Notes: a model not told the origin generated them from the letters alone. 37,905 bases of DNA from Emiliania huxleyi CCMP1516 (GCF_000372725.1 NW_005199601.1:894195-932099), one strand, 5' to 3'. Shown: positions 1 through 10,223, counted from the stretch's first letter. Numbers and translations: made by a program.

Positions 1-87
1 CTTGCCACGAGGGTGAGAGCTGAGACCATAACCCAGCGACAGGTCTCTCTTGCCCGTTCTGAGTGCACATCAGCAGCACATCAGAGG

Positions 88-236
88 GAGTGAGGGGGCC
101 GCCACGGCTGGGGTTCGGCGCGCGGGACCGTGGTCCGCTCCGCTCCGGGTCTGCGACCAATCCTCGTTCAGCGCGTGCGATGCGTTGCGATATGGGGGAG
201 CCGGGAGGGGGGAGGGAGTGAGGGGGCCGCCACGCG
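88..236. repeat. short direct repeat in left-edge sequence
   Basis: A stretch of about 22 bases beginning 'gggagtgagggggccgcc' occurs near 88 and again near 212. It looks like a local duplication. I see no convincing gene in 1-571. Confidence 0.5.
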
Positions 237-571
237 AGGGCTGGTGCTCTAGGAAATACCACCACTCCATTGCTCTTACCATTATACCACCCTCCCCCCA
301 GGTGCCAGGAGAATCAAATAAGTTGTAAACCACCCATTTTATCAGTAAATCGTCAAATGGCCAGCACTCTGACACTCTGCTCATTCGCCAGAGCACGCAG
401 CTCCCACGCAGGGACCAGTTCTAGTGGCTGCTATGGCCTATGCCACATACACATAACTCGTTTCAAACTCGGTGTCGTACCACCGGCCCGACGCGCTCTC
501 TCACAATTAGCGACGCCGGCCCACAAGCTCAGAGATCCGGATTTGAGGGTGGCTGGCTCATCTCCACTCTC

Positions 572-736
572 ATGTTTGCGTTCGTGTGGCTTCTCGCGTG
601 GGTGCCCGAGGCCAAGGCCAACCTCATGACGGGCAAGCCGCTGTCCTCAACGCAGCCGAGGTCGATAGCACATTCCAATGCCACCGACGGGCTGCTGGCG
701 CCAGCCATGCAGGCTGGCCGACCGCATCCGGGTTAG
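572..736 (+). CDS. possible short secreted peptide or first exon
   Basis: The ORF starts at an ATG at 572 and gives 54 residues. It opens with a hydrophobic stretch (MFAFVWLLAWVPEAKA) that would make a good signal peptide, followed by a polar tail. I recognise no family. It could be the first exon of a gene whose later exons I cannot place, because the opposite-strand EF-hand gene begins to overlap about 100 bases further on. Support is only the signal-like N-terminus and the ATG. Confidence 0.2.
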   Translation: MFAFVWLLAWVPEAKANLMTGKPLSSTQPRSIAHSNATDGLLAPAMQAGRPHPG

Positions 737-837
737 TTTTTGCAGCCCCGCTCGTCGCCGAGATCACGGTGCAGGCGTCTCCTGGCGCTGGCCCTCTGTG
801 CACCCTCCCGTGCCACCATAGCTGATCCTGCGAGAGC

Positions 838-1224
838 TCATCCAGCCATGCTCGTTTCTGCTGTGGAGATCAAGGACTGCTTTGTGCGTATGGCGGAGTC
901 ATGCTTGCTCGACAGCTCCTCGAGCACGCCCGGCAGAGCCTCCCTCGCCGCCTCCACACTGTCGTCGCTGTGCGCGATTGCCATTCGCGCTATATGACTG
1001 CGAAACTCGGCCAGGCCCATGGTTGTGTCGGATCCGAATGTGATCACGCCCCGCAGTTCCTGCTTGTCGAGCTTGCCATTCATGTCGACGTCGAGCTTGT
1101 TGAAGAGTTCCTTGATGCTGACCGTGTAGCCCTCCGTGACGTCGTCGAAGTGCTGCTGCTTGCGACGCAGCGCGGCGGCGGCGGCGGCGGCGGCGTATTC
1201 CCCCTTTGGACGCACGGGAGCCAT
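838..1224 (-). CDS. small EF-hand calcium-binding protein
   Basis: A 128-residue single-exon ORF with an ATG at 1224 and a stop at 838. After an Ala-rich N-terminus (residues 11-18, encoded by a GCC run) and a basic stretch comes one recognisable EF-hand: helix 'IKELFNKL' and loop DVDMNGKLDKQE, with Asp1, Asp3, Asn5, Gly6, Lys7, Leu8 and Glu12 in canonical places (around residues 45-56). The rest is helical and charged (DDSVEAAREALPGVLEELSS). Most EF-hand proteins pair two hands; I see no clear second one, so this may be a small regulator, or an N-terminal exon of a longer gene. Partner unknown. The Ca2+-binding role is inferred from the loop only. Confidence 0.6.
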   Translation of the reverse strand: MAPVRPKGEYAAAAAAAALRRKQQHFDDVTEGYTVSIKELFNKLDVDMNGKLDKQELRGVITFGSDTTMGLAEFRSHIARMAIAHSDDSVEAAREALPGVLEELSSKHDSAIRTKQSLISTAETSMAG

Positions 1225-2301
1225 TCAGGGCAGCAGCGCCACGACAGAGCGAGTGTCGCCCGTTCGGCGTATTGCAATACTCGACCGACGCGCGACGACC
1301 GTCGTAGATCTATCTGTGGCTTGCGTCCTTTTCGAGCTTTGAGAAATATTACGAAGTAAAGTTTAACCGAAAACGACTCAAGTGGACACAAAGACAAGTA
1401 TAAGGTGGGGAAGACCAAGTCAGTGATTCCCAAACATGCGCTTGCAGGGTGATCACAAAAAGGAAAAGTCAAATGCCACCGCTCAGCGCTCATGTTGAAC
1501 TGCATGTGAACTGCCCATCCGCATCCCGGGGTGCTATTTCGGGTGCACTATTGAAGATCCCTCACACCAAGATCGTGCAGGGCGGAGACACATGTCCCTA
1601 AATCCCATCTCGTCTCAGAGTCGTTGTGCGTTTTTTAATTTTACGGCAGTTTGGGGAGAGAGAGAGAGAGAGATTTTTATTAACTTTTCTTGCAGTTTGG
1701 CTAATTCCATGGCCCAGGGGCTGCCCTGGCCCAGGGGCTAGTTAGTGCCATTTCACTCTGACACGCTAATCTTGAAAACGTCTCCAACGGAGCTCCGTGT
1801 TGCGTCCAGCGCCCTCCCCCGCGTCTGCGGCCATGGCCGATGCTCCTAGTATGAGAGGTCATCTCTCTCTGGCTACCGCGAGAGCGACCCAACTCGTCGA
1901 CATCGTCCGATGGTTGTGCCTCAAAGTCAGCCTTCGGAGGCTATCGTGGGGTCGAGCCGGCGGCGGCTGTGACATGTGGTTCCACCACCCCTCGTAGGCT
2001 TTGCCTCTGACCGCCACCGTTCCCAGGCTGCCTAATGGGATGGAAAGGAAGGCTGGGCGAGCGTATAGAAGCGTGCTCGACCTCGTCGTGGCAACCACGC
2101 AGGACATTCGTTTTTGGCGCAAGAGAAGGAGAGGTCAGTGTAGTATTACAACTCAGGTGAAAAGTGACTAATTCCGCCCGAGTACATGAACATGAACACA
2201 ACACCGAAAGGACGTCGCAATCATGTGACGGAAAGTGCGCTCCTCCTGACAAAGTGCGCTCCCCACCTCTCCTGGTCCTTCCCCTCTCTGGTCGTGGTGC
2301 G
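1225..2301. other. intergenic stretch without a supported gene
   Basis: I see no convincing coding region between the EF-hand gene and the sulfhydryl oxidase. It holds a (GA)n tract near 1657-1672 embedded in an AT-richer stretch, and a small tandem duplication of 'ggcccaggggct' near 1710-1740. The two flanking genes are divergent, so promoters for both presumably lie here, but I recognise no specific element. Confidence 0.5.
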
Positions 2302-3219
2302 ATGCTGTCGACCGCCCTGCTGCACCTCTGCCCGCTCGCGGCCGCCGTGCCGTCACCGACACCGTGTGAGTGCGGTCGCTCGGATGCCAAAGCTTCCACG
2401 TGCTCCGTCGAGCAGTTCCTCGACGCGACGTACTTTTGGGACTCCGTCGACCCAATCCCTGTCGACCCAAACTGCGCCAAGGACCCATACTCGGCGATGG
2501 GGTCTGAGATTATTCAGGGCTTCAAAACTTCCGACGACGGCAACTACAGCATCATTCAGGGCCCGTCCCCCTTTCCGCCGGGCACCTGCGGTTTGCGCTC
2601 CTCGTCAGATCCGCGTGTGTTCGGGCCGCACTTCTGGAAGACGTTCCACACAATGGCTGTGAACTATCACTCACCACCGACCAAGGCTGCACTCGGAGCT
2701 TGCTCCGCCTTCATCAAGGCCCTGCCTTACATGATCCCCTGCACTCACTGCGCCTGGGACCTAGGACAGTTCATCCAAACGAACATTGAAAACAGCGGCA
2801 AATACAACGAGACCTGCATGGGAGCTACCTCGGAGCATTTTGATGAGTCCTTGTGCTTTGCACCCGAAGAGGCCTGCAAGTCGCAACGCTCGCTCGTCAG
2901 CTTCTTTGTTCGCGCGCACAACAACGTTAACAGCCACACGAACCCGTGCCGACCGCGCTTTACCATCAAGCAGGGCTATGACATGTACAAGAACTCCTCG
3001 CCAGACTTCTGCGCGCGTGACATCGTTTGGGGCTCGAAACAGATTTGTGGTGGCGGGTACTGCGCCCCGCGGGGACCGTGTGAAGAGATGGTTGGGCCGG
3101 TAGGAACCGGGACAGGAAGCGGGCCTTCGGAAAACGACTACTTCGGAACCGACGAGACAGAGGGTTGCACCCTCGACACTGCTCTTTCCTGCGGCAGCGT
3201 GGCCTGCAAGGCGGCGTGA
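2302..3219 (+). CDS. Erv1/ALR-family FAD sulfhydryl oxidase, probably secretory
   Basis: Predicted 305-residue single-exon protein. I chose the ATG at 2302 because it starts a signal-like peptide (MLSTALLHLCPLAAAVPS); the upstream in-frame extension has only a GTG. The Erv/ALR core is clear: PRVFGPHFWKTFHTMAVNY (the W-K-x-x-H-x-x-A start of the FAD-binding helix), then the redox centre CTHC preceded by YMIP, and further on the FAD-contacting HNNVN motif (FFVRAHNNVNSHTNP). Family role: such enzymes oxidise protein thiols to disulfides, pass electrons through the proximal CxxC to FAD, and reduce O2. Extra Cys pairs lie N-terminal (CECGRSD) and C-terminal (CGGGYCAPRGPC, CTLDTALSCGSVACK), so there may be shuttle disulfides. 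The signal peptide suggests the ER or secretory route rather than the mitochondrial intermembrane space. Exact substrate unknown. Confidence 0.85.
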   Translation: MLSTALLHLCPLAAAVPSPTPCECGRSDAKASTCSVEQFLDATYFWDSVDPIPVDPNCAKDPYSAMGSEIIQGFKTSDDGNYSIIQGPSPFPPGTCGLRSSSDPRVFGPHFWKTFHTMAVNYHSPPTKAALGACSAFIKALPYMIPCTHCAWDLGQFIQTNIENSGKYNETCMGATSEHFDESLCFAPEEACKSQRSLVSFFVRAHNNVNSHTNPCRPRFTIKQGYDMYKNSSPDFCARDIVWGSKQICGGGYCAPRGPCEEMVGPVGTGTGSGPSENDYFGTDETEGCTLDTALSCGSVACKAA

Positions 3220-3650
3220 AAAGTGCTATAAGAAGAGAGGGGGAGGATAGACAGTATATGATAGATGCGATCGCCAGCTAGGCGCCCAAGATAGAGGCCC
3301 ATTCCGAATTAATTAACAAGCTGTTGAGAGAGAAACAGAGATTCTTCTCTCTCTCTGTCGCAGCTGCCTATCTGGAAGGCACCGAGAGGTACAAAATGGC
3401 GCAAATGGTCAAAATCAAAGTTTTGTAACGCGAGCTGTGCCACAGTGAAATGGAACTAGCCTTTATCATCCGGGTGCACGCGGTGGGTCTGGACTTTCCT
3501 GACACGCGACGCCCCCGAATGCTGCAAGAGACGGGGGCAACAGAGCGCGAGAGGCCCGCCCAGACGGCTCGGCGGCATCGGGCGCCCGACCCGCGGCGCG
3601 GGACGCGGCGGGGACAGGAGGGCGAGCCCCGCGGCGTTGTCCCCTCCCCT
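3220..3650. other. convergent intergenic region
   Basis: This lies between the 3' ends of the sulfhydryl oxidase and the helicase-like gene. It contains facing 'gagagagaaa' and 'ttctctctctct' tracts (about 3326-3357) that could form a hairpin. No gene is seen. Confidence 0.4.
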
Positions 3651-6600
3651 CTAGTCGGTCGCCTCCTCCTCGGCGAGGCGCGCGGCGAGGATGGCCTTGG
3701 CCGTCGCCTATTCTCCGCCAGCTGTCGGTTTCTGCGCGAGTTCTTCTTGTCGCGCCAGCTCTGGTCTTAAGCGTCGCCTCCATGCAGAGCGCCTCCTGCT
3801 CGTCCTTGACGCCGCACCTAAAAAAGAAAAAAAAACAGGTCCGAAAAGGAATACAGCGCCCCCTGCTCGTCCTTGACGCCGCACATCTTTGGGAGGAAGG
3901 AGTCGTCCTCGAACTGCGCGACGCCGAACGGCGCGAGCCTGCAGTGTGAATGCGCCAACACCATCGGGGCGGGGCGACGGCAGGGCGCAGCGTCTCCAGA
4001 GCACCGCGAGAGTGAGAGCGATGCGAATACCGCGAGCACGGCTCGACTACTACGTGTCCTCTCGAGCGCGACGTGGCATGCAAGAAGACGTCTTCCGCTT
4101 CTCTAAGCGGCGCGAGCCCCGTTCGCGCGACGCGGCCGAGATATGGGGAGATATGGGGAGATATGGGGAGATATGGGGAGATATGGCGCGAGCCCCGTCC
4201 GCGCGACGCGGCCGACGAACTGCCGCAGCGTGTTAGCCGAGTGGTTGGCGATGAAGTCGCGGTCGACGAGCACCTGATGGAGAGTGAAATGAGTGAATGA
4301 ACTAGCTCGTGTCGTTTGAGCGCGAGGACGGACGACATCGGAGGGATGACCTGCTCGTACTCTCGGGTACTCTCGGGTACTCTCGGGTACTCTCGGGTAC
4401 TCTCGGGTACTCTCGGGTACTCTCGGGTACTCTCGGGTACTCTCGGGTACTCTCGGGTACTCTCGGGTACTCTCGGGTACTCTCGGGTACTCTCGGGTAC
4501 TCTCGGGTAATCTCGGAGGGGTGGCCTGCGCAGAAACAAGGGAGGCGACTCTGTCCTCCGACGCCTCTCCGAGGTGGTGGCCGACGCTACATCGACGAGC
4601 ACCGACGTGCAGGGCACGTTGGCGCCGTACGTGAAGTCCTTGGTCACGCCGCAGACGGCGAGCGCGCCCTTCTCCATCTGGTCCGCGACGTAGTTTGTGT
4701 AGGCGATGTCGCCCTTTGGGTTGAGCGACGGCTCGAGCGGCATGTGCGCCGCCACGCCTACCGACAGGGGGCATGGCGACGCTCGGGGCTCCCTTCCTCT
4801 CGGCTCGAGCGTGCGTGTGCGCTTCCGCGCCCGAGAGGAGCAGCGAGCGCCACGTGTCGTCCACCGGCAGCGAGTCCACCTTTTTGAAGTCGCCGGTCGA
4901 CGGCACCGACCGGTAGAAGGCGCCGTCGAACTGGTTGACCATTTGCGGCGCGAACTTCTTGAGGTGCGCCTTGGAGTGTTGTCGACGCGGGCATGAGTGA
5001 GAAAGAGTGCGTGGCTGCTTCTGAGGTGCGCGCCTTGGAGTTGGTCGACGCGGGCAGGAGTGAGAAAGAGTGAGTGCGTGGCTGCTTCTTGAGGTGGCAG
5101 CGCCTTGGAGTTGACAACGCAGTCCTCGGGGATCTTGAGCAGACCCGACGACTCGGAGAGGCCTACAGACACGGACGTCTCGACGCTGCAGGAGCGAGAC
5201 CGTGTGCGGGCAGCGGCGGGAGAGGGGGGGGGTGCGAGGACCCATGTCGCGCAGCTTCGCGGCGATGATCTCCTCGACGCGGTCCTCGCCCCCCTTGACC
5301 TGCGAGAAAAAGAATTCTTTTGGCGCGGGAGAGTCTCGACGTCCCACCTCGGTTTCTGTGCTCAGAGTGGCGTGACCTTCTCCGCCTCCTTGCGGATGTT
5401 GCTCATCACCTGATTCAGTCATGCAATCAATAGACTCAATTCAATACACGTCCTTCATTCGAAGCTTGAGGGTGTGTGGGACATCACCTTCTCCGCGGCG
5501 GCCTCCTCCGCCTCGAGGTCCTTGTTCAGCTTCTTGAGCGACGGCATCTCGGCGATCAGCGCCTAGAAGACAGAACCCCGCCCACCAATCTTTCTTTTTT
5601 CTTCGTGGGCGGCGGCATCGCGGCGACCCGCGCCCCGGACTGCACCATGATCTGCTTGTGCGGCTGCGCGGACACGGTGAGCGTCATGCCGGGGAAGTGG
5701 TGCGCGTTGCCCAGCAGCAGCTGCTCGGTCGAGTACGGCGGGAAGATCGCCTTCTGCATGTTCGTCGACGGCGTGCAGAAGGCCTTGATCAGCGCCGCGT
5801 CGCCGCACTCGCACAGCGTCTGGAGCATGTAGCTCGCATAGTGGCGCAGCGTCGAGTGCGACAGCTTGGACAGGTCCGAAAAGTGGTCGTCCACCGCCGT
5901 CACCGTGAAGCCCGCCCGCTGAGCGTGCGCCGCGACGTCCTCCTCCTCGAGCCGGTCCTACAAGAACAAGAGACGGCGCGCGCTGCCTTGCAGGCGCGGC
6001 GTGTGGCGCCCGCGCGGCTCGTGAGATCCGCTCGCGCCTGCATCGAGACGATCGCCTGCGCGGTGTACGCCTTGAGCAGCAGCGGCTCGACCTGGAGGCG
6101 AGGTCACCCGAGATCGCCCGAGATGGCCCGAGATGGCCCGAGATGACCTTGAGCAGCAGCGGCTCCACCTTGAGCCGCCCCACGAAGTCGGCGAGCGCTT
6201 GCGCCGGCTCCTCGGCCTCGGCGACCATCGAGTGCGGCAGCGCGACTTGCCCATTCGCCTTGACGAGCAGCACGCCGACGTTGAGCTGCATCGACACGAG
6301 CTCGGCGACGCCGTCAGCGTCCTCGACGATGTTGAACCGCTCCTTGACGCAGTAGCAGCAGCAGTGAGAATGATTCTCACTCCCGGTGATGATTCTCATC
6401 ACTACTGGTAGTGATGATGTTGATCCGCCCCTTAGTAGCAGCAGGACGGATCATAATGATGCTGGTAATAACGATACTGATGATCTCGATCCGCTCCTTG
6501 AAGTATCCAATCGGCGTCTGCAGGTACGCGGCCGCCGGCAGCGTCGCCGACATCCAAACTGTCTTATACGGCGCCTGTGGACATGTCTCGGACATGTCCC

Positions 6601-6976
6601 GGACGTGTCCCGGTCGCCGCCTCTCCAGCCCTGTGTCTTGTGCGCGCGTCGAGCATGCCCGACACCATCGCATGCGTGAGCGTGCCTGGCCCGAGCGCCT
6701 GCCCGCCGCCCTGGTCGGCGCCCATCGTCGGCTCGTCGATGATGAGCACCGTCTTGTGCGGGTCCATCTGCATCGAGAGCCAGGAGCAGGACGCGACGTC
6801 CGTCACGAACATGCGCGGCGGCCGAATCACCTGCGCGCCGACTCCGTGGTGAATCCGCTGGCCAGTCCTCTCATTGGCTGCTTGGGCACGAGCCGCCGAT
6901 CACTACTAGACTGCTCGCCTGCCTGACGCTGGCACCACTCCTGGCATTGCTGCTGCTGCTGCTGCTCCTGCTGCTG

Positions 6977-7023
<47 letters not shown>

Positions 7024-7045
7024 ACTGCTACTGCTGCTGCTGCTG

Positions 7046-7092
<47 letters not shown>

Positions 7093-8567
7093 GCTGTTGC
7101 TGCTGCTGTTACTGCTGCTGCTCGCCTGCACGTGCCGCTTGCGCGCGCGCTGGTTCGAGAGGCCGCCCGTGGTCTCCTGGATCCGCTCCACGCCAAGCCG
7201 CAGCTTCTCCTCCATCTGAGCCTAGGAGACAGGGCCTCGCCCGCCTCGGAAGGAGGAGACGCCGCGGTGTCGCCGCTCGCCCCTCCGTCGTCTGTGCCAT
7301 CGAGTTGGAGGTGGAGGAGCCGCGCAGGCCGCACAGCCAGGAGCAGGTGATCTGCTGGTTGTGCACCCACGCGAACGGGATCCCCATGTTGTACAGCGTC
7401 TGGGCAACCTCGAGGTTGACGCGGCGCGCGAGGCAGCAGAAGACGACGCGGTGCTCGGGAAACAGCTCCGGCAGCGCCGGCGCGAGCGACGTCTTCCCCG
7501 TGTCGGGGGGCGATCGGAGGAGGACGAGCTGAGGCCCGGGCCGCGCGACCGCCTTGAAGAGCTGCACCTGGGAGGGGTACGGCTGCAGGAACTTGGACGC
7601 GTGCCGAGCCTTGAACTGGGACGAGGAGAGCAGCGCCGGGTGCTTGCGCAGGCACCTAGTACCATACCCCCACAGTACCGAATCCAGCGTGGGTTCAGTC
7701 CCGCCGGTGGTGCGGCAGGCACTTGTGCACTGTGAACTTGACCTTGACCTTGAGCGCGGCGAGGACGTGGCGCGCGTCGGCGAGGATCTGCAGCGGCGGC
7801 AGCTCCTCGACCCCGTACCGCATCTTGTACTGCGTCTCGAAGATGACCACCGCGTCCGCCAGGTTGCGCACCGTCTTGTAGCGCGCCTCCTCCGAGTCCT
7901 TGTCGCCGTCGCTCTTCTTCTTGGCGAGCTGGCCGGCGGCGGTGCCCATCTCCTTGGCGAGCTGGAGCTCCCACGGCGCATCGAGCACCAGGTTCTTGCC
8001 CGGCTCGAGCGCCTCGAGCCAGCCCACCGCCCGGTCCCCAACCTGCACCTTTTTGAGCGTGTTGGACTTTGCCGCCTCGCCGTTCATGATCCGCATCACG
8101 TTGTCAATCTTGATCTGCGTCTTGGTGTTGACGCCGCCGCCGCCGCCGCCCTTGCCGCCGCCGCCGCCCTTTTTGCCGCCGCCCTTGCCGCCGCCGCCCT
8201 TCTTGCCCTTCTTGCCCTCAGCGGCCGCCTCCTCTGGCAGGTCGAGCGGCAGCGCGGCCAGCTTCGGCCGGATGTGCGTCTTGTAGCACCAGGAGGCAAA
8301 GTCGTCCATCTCGGCGAGCATGTCGCCGAGGAACTTGCCGTTCGAGTCGTCCAGCTGCATCTCGCCCTTGGTGCGGATCTGCGAGCACGCGCGCCGCAGC
8401 ATCTCGGCGACCGTCTTCTTCTGGTACGAGAGCGCCGCCTCGATGTTCTTCCACTCCATCTTGTTGACCGAGTCCATGAGCAGGTCCGACGCGCCGAACC
8501 CCTCCGGCTCGGCCTCCGGGTCCGCGGCCGGCGCCGGGGGAGCGCTGCTGGAGGCGGCGGCGGACAT
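3651..8567 (-). CDS. SF2 helicase-like ATPase, 18 exons
   Basis: Predicted 953 residues. Exons (minus strand): 8567-7723, 7655-7298, 7221-7126, 6830-6648, 6574-6497, 6342-6169, 6091-6038, 5957-5634, 5562-5488, 5409-5377, 5299-5242, 5162-5104, 4969-4831, 4757-4603, 4273-4194, 3938-3885, 3817-3778, 3707-3651. All phases join without a frameshift. The N-terminus (about 280 aa) is helical with a Gly/Lys-rich insert. Then SF2-like motifs follow: QPYPSQVQLF (Q-like), Walker A SPPDTGKT (about 330-337), VVFCCLARRVNLEVAQTLY (Ia region), Walker B LIIDEPTMGAD (DEPT, about 465-468), VWMSATLP (motif III, SAT), then motif V FTYGANVPCTSVLVD and motif VI QFVGRVARTG (about 896-904). The C-terminus is ATAKAILAARLAEEEATD. 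Role: NTP-driven nucleic-acid remodelling by analogy; I do not recognise the orthologue. Odd: Walker A has PPDTG in place of GPPGTG, and about 360 residues separate motif III from motif V. Intron donors: 9 GC, 7 GT, 1 GA. Confidence 0.75.
4139..4188. repeat. 10-bp minisatellite (gatatgggga) inside intron
   Basis: Five units lie in helicase-like intron 15 (4193-3939), between two copies of the exon end that encodes GRVARTGLAP. The second exon copy inside the intron makes the intron look partly like coding sequence. Confidence 0.9.
4358..4510. repeat. 10-bp minisatellite (tactctcggg) inside intron
   Basis: About fifteen nearly perfect 10-bp units lie inside intron 14 (4602-4274) of the helicase-like gene, which separates motif V from motif VI. 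Long repetitive reading frames over it are artefacts of the repeat. Confidence 0.95.
4970..5103 (-). repeat. tandemly duplicated intron (two ~65-bp units)
   Basis: Helicase-like intron 12. The junction sequence 'ctccaaggcgc' with its following bases occurs three times (about 5110, 5043 and 4977 on the minus strand), separating two related units that each contain 'gcagccacgcactc'. The intron is therefore two copies of one unit. Donor GC at 5103, acceptor AG before 4969. Confidence 0.8.
6095..6145. repeat. 10-bp minisatellite (cgagatggcc) inside intron
   Basis: Four to five variants of a 10-bp unit fill helicase-like intron 6 (6168-6092). The flanking 22 bases encoding VEPLLLK occur on both sides, once as intron start and once as exon start. 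Confidence 0.85.
6945..7122. repeat. long CTG/CAG trinucleotide repeat inside intron
   Basis: About 180 bases of (CTG)n interrupted by CTA, CTC and GTT triplets. On the gene (minus) strand this is CAG-rich and lies inside intron 3 (7125-6831) of the helicase-like gene. Frame and protein continuity (KRHVQ joined to VIRPPRMF) exclude it from the protein, so the poly-Leu, poly-Ser and poly-Ala frames over it are not real. Confidence 0.9.
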
Positions 8568-8652
8568 TGTCGGCTGGTCGTCGCGATGAGACGACGCGGG
8601 CTAGTGTGAAAAGAGAATTTACGCGGCGGCGACGGAAAACCCGGAGCGCGGT

Positions 8653-8763
8653 ACTAACCCTCGGAGACCCGTGTTTACTTTACGGCCCTTTCCCTGCGAA
8701 CGCGCACCCCCGGGGCTAGGGCTCTCTAGCCCGCAACCCGATGCCGATCATCCGGCCCGCTGG
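8653..8763 (-). repeat. dispersed repeat R2, copy 1
   Basis: About 110 bases here are nearly identical, in inverted orientation, to 20664-20775. The core reads 'ccctttccctgcgaacgcgc' and ends near 'ccgatcatccggc'. It sits just upstream of the helicase-like gene; the second copy sits about 370 bases upstream of an F-box/RCC1 gene. Confidence 0.9.
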
Positions 8764-8865
8764 GTGCGCTTCTCAGCTCCCCGACGAAGGTCTGGATTCG
8801 GGTCCAGGGCTGGGTGAGGTATGAAACCGCAGAACAAACTTCTAAAATCTCTCTCTCAGAACCGA

Positions 8866-8986
8866 GGAAGAAAGAAAGAAAGAAAACAGACAACCAAGGG
8901 AGGAGCCGGGCGAAAATTCTTTTCTTGCACGACACTGGGCAAAGAAAGAAAGAAACAAAGCAGACAACCCAAGGGAGGAATGGGAG
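8866..8986 (+). repeat. two tandem copies of a purine-rich leader motif
   Basis: The motif 'aaagaaagaaaacagacaac' followed by 'ccaagggagg' occurs near 8870-8905 and again near 8942-8980. The same motif lies at 26655-26695, just upstream of an F-box/RCC1 gene, and in reverse at 19545-19580, directly at the start of another RCC1 gene. It may be a leftover RCC1-gene leader or a small mobile element. Confidence 0.7.
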
Positions 8987-9034
8987 GACGGCACGCCGCC
9001 ACCACACAGGGATTTTAAGGAGAGGAGTGTGGTG

Positions 9035-9436
9035 CTAGCCATCGCCTACCCTAACCCTTGGTCGTCTGCCTCTTTCTATCTCCCTTCGCAGTGGTCCCTC
9101 GCCGATTCTCGCTGCAACCTTCATGCCACCTCGCGGTCGTCCCACTCTCGTCGTTCTCCCTCCTGTCGTTTCCTCCTCTGTCGCGTCGCTCTCATCTGCC
9201 TCGTCCTGCGACGCTGCCGCCGCCTGCCGGTCCCTTGCTCTCGCGGCTTCTCCCGCCTTTCGGCGCAACTCTGCCCTCCTCGCGGCATATTTTGGCCCCT
9301 CGAGTTTATCGAGCTCTCCTCGCGCGATGCTCCCAGCTGCGCGCCTCGTGCGCGCGGGTGAGGCCGTCGGCGCGGGCGCGCAGGCCCCGCGGACGTAGGC
9401 AAAGCGGCGGTCCGCGTAGCGTGCGCCGGAGGCCAT
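9035..9436 (-). CDS. possible charged helical protein, unknown
   Basis: ORF of 133 residues from an ATG at 9436; the frame extends further upstream only with a GTG. The predicted protein is rich in Ala, Arg and Glu, with a helical middle (LEGPKYAARRAELRRKAGEA) and an acidic segment (DEADESDATEEE), then a basic tail. No recognised domain. Composition like this arises easily in the antisense of GC-rich DNA, so the call rests only on the open frame and the plausible helical pattern. Confidence 0.25.
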   Translation of the reverse strand: MASGARYADRRFAYVRGACAPAPTASPARTRRAAGSIARGELDKLEGPKYAARRAELRRKAGEAARARDRQAAAASQDEADESDATEEETTGGRTTRVGRPRGGMKVAARIGEGPLRREIERGRRPRVRVGDG

Positions 9437-10223
9437 CGGCGGCTGCCGGGGGACGCTGACGGAGAAGAGGCTGAGAGGCCGAGCTGAACCGGGCCGTAGG
9501 GCGTGTTCGAATCCTAGGGCGAGCCGCTGCGGTCGGGGAATGGACGAGCCCTGAACGTGAAAGTAGCGCAGACATGCCTCGCGTTGCACGCATCACACCA
9601 GTTCACACACTTCGCGGCGACGGACGGAGGAAAGGACCATGAAGACGAAATGGCGGAGGATAGAAAGTACGTGCCGAATCCTAGGTGGCGTACGGCGTGT
9701 TCGAAGGACCGGCACGATTCGGGAAGCGCGTCCCGGGAGACGCACAGGTAAAAAAAAGGATCCCAACGGAATCGGGCCCTGCGGAGAAGAGGAGATACGG
9801 ACGAGGCCGTCGTGGCAGAGCTGAGGGGGTTATTCGAGGCGCTGTAGAAAGGAGCCGACTAGTGGACCTGTCGGGCCACCACCTAGGTGTTGGACCTGCT
9901 CGCTATGGAGCTGGCGACTCACTTTAGTGGCTGGAAGAAGCGCGATGTCATCGCGCGGTTTGAGCGTCAATCTAAACAAAATAGGTCAGGTCACTGGTTC
10001 GGTACGTTGTTCGGAGCAGGCCGCGCTAGATACAATGTCTTTCTTTTTTCTGTTAGATTACATTAATAATGGCTCGGTCACTGATCGGACTCTTCGAGGC
10101 AATTGTATCCAGCACATATGGGTAATGTGGACGGAGGGACTCGGTATCATCCGTAGCATTCTCACGATCTGGAGGGTTCCCTACCCCCAAGGCGCGGGAA
10201 CCCACAGTGGTTCCTGTAGACAT
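9437..10223. other. region without a firm gene
   Basis: It contains short repeated words such as 'gtgttcgaatcctaggg' (9507) and 'gccgaatcctaggtggcg' (9673). A short plus-strand frame starting at an ATG at 9905 (MELATHFSGWKKRDVIARFE) looks protein-like but stops soon after; it could be a mobile-element remnant. GC content drops near 10000-10130. Confidence 0.35.

Noticed and set aside
3466..5422. Long single minus-strand ORFs across the helicase-like exons and minisatellites
   Set aside because: They read through introns and change frame relative to the helicase motifs; the 18-exon model explains the conserved pieces.
6945..7219. Poly-Leu, poly-Ser and poly-Ala reading frames over the CTG tract
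   Set aside because: They are repeat artefacts inside an intron; the flanking exons join in frame without them.
9495..9525. 'gttcgaatcc' as a tRNA T-loop (also near 17130-17150)
   Set aside because: No matching A box, no acceptor stem and no cloverleaf could be drawn.
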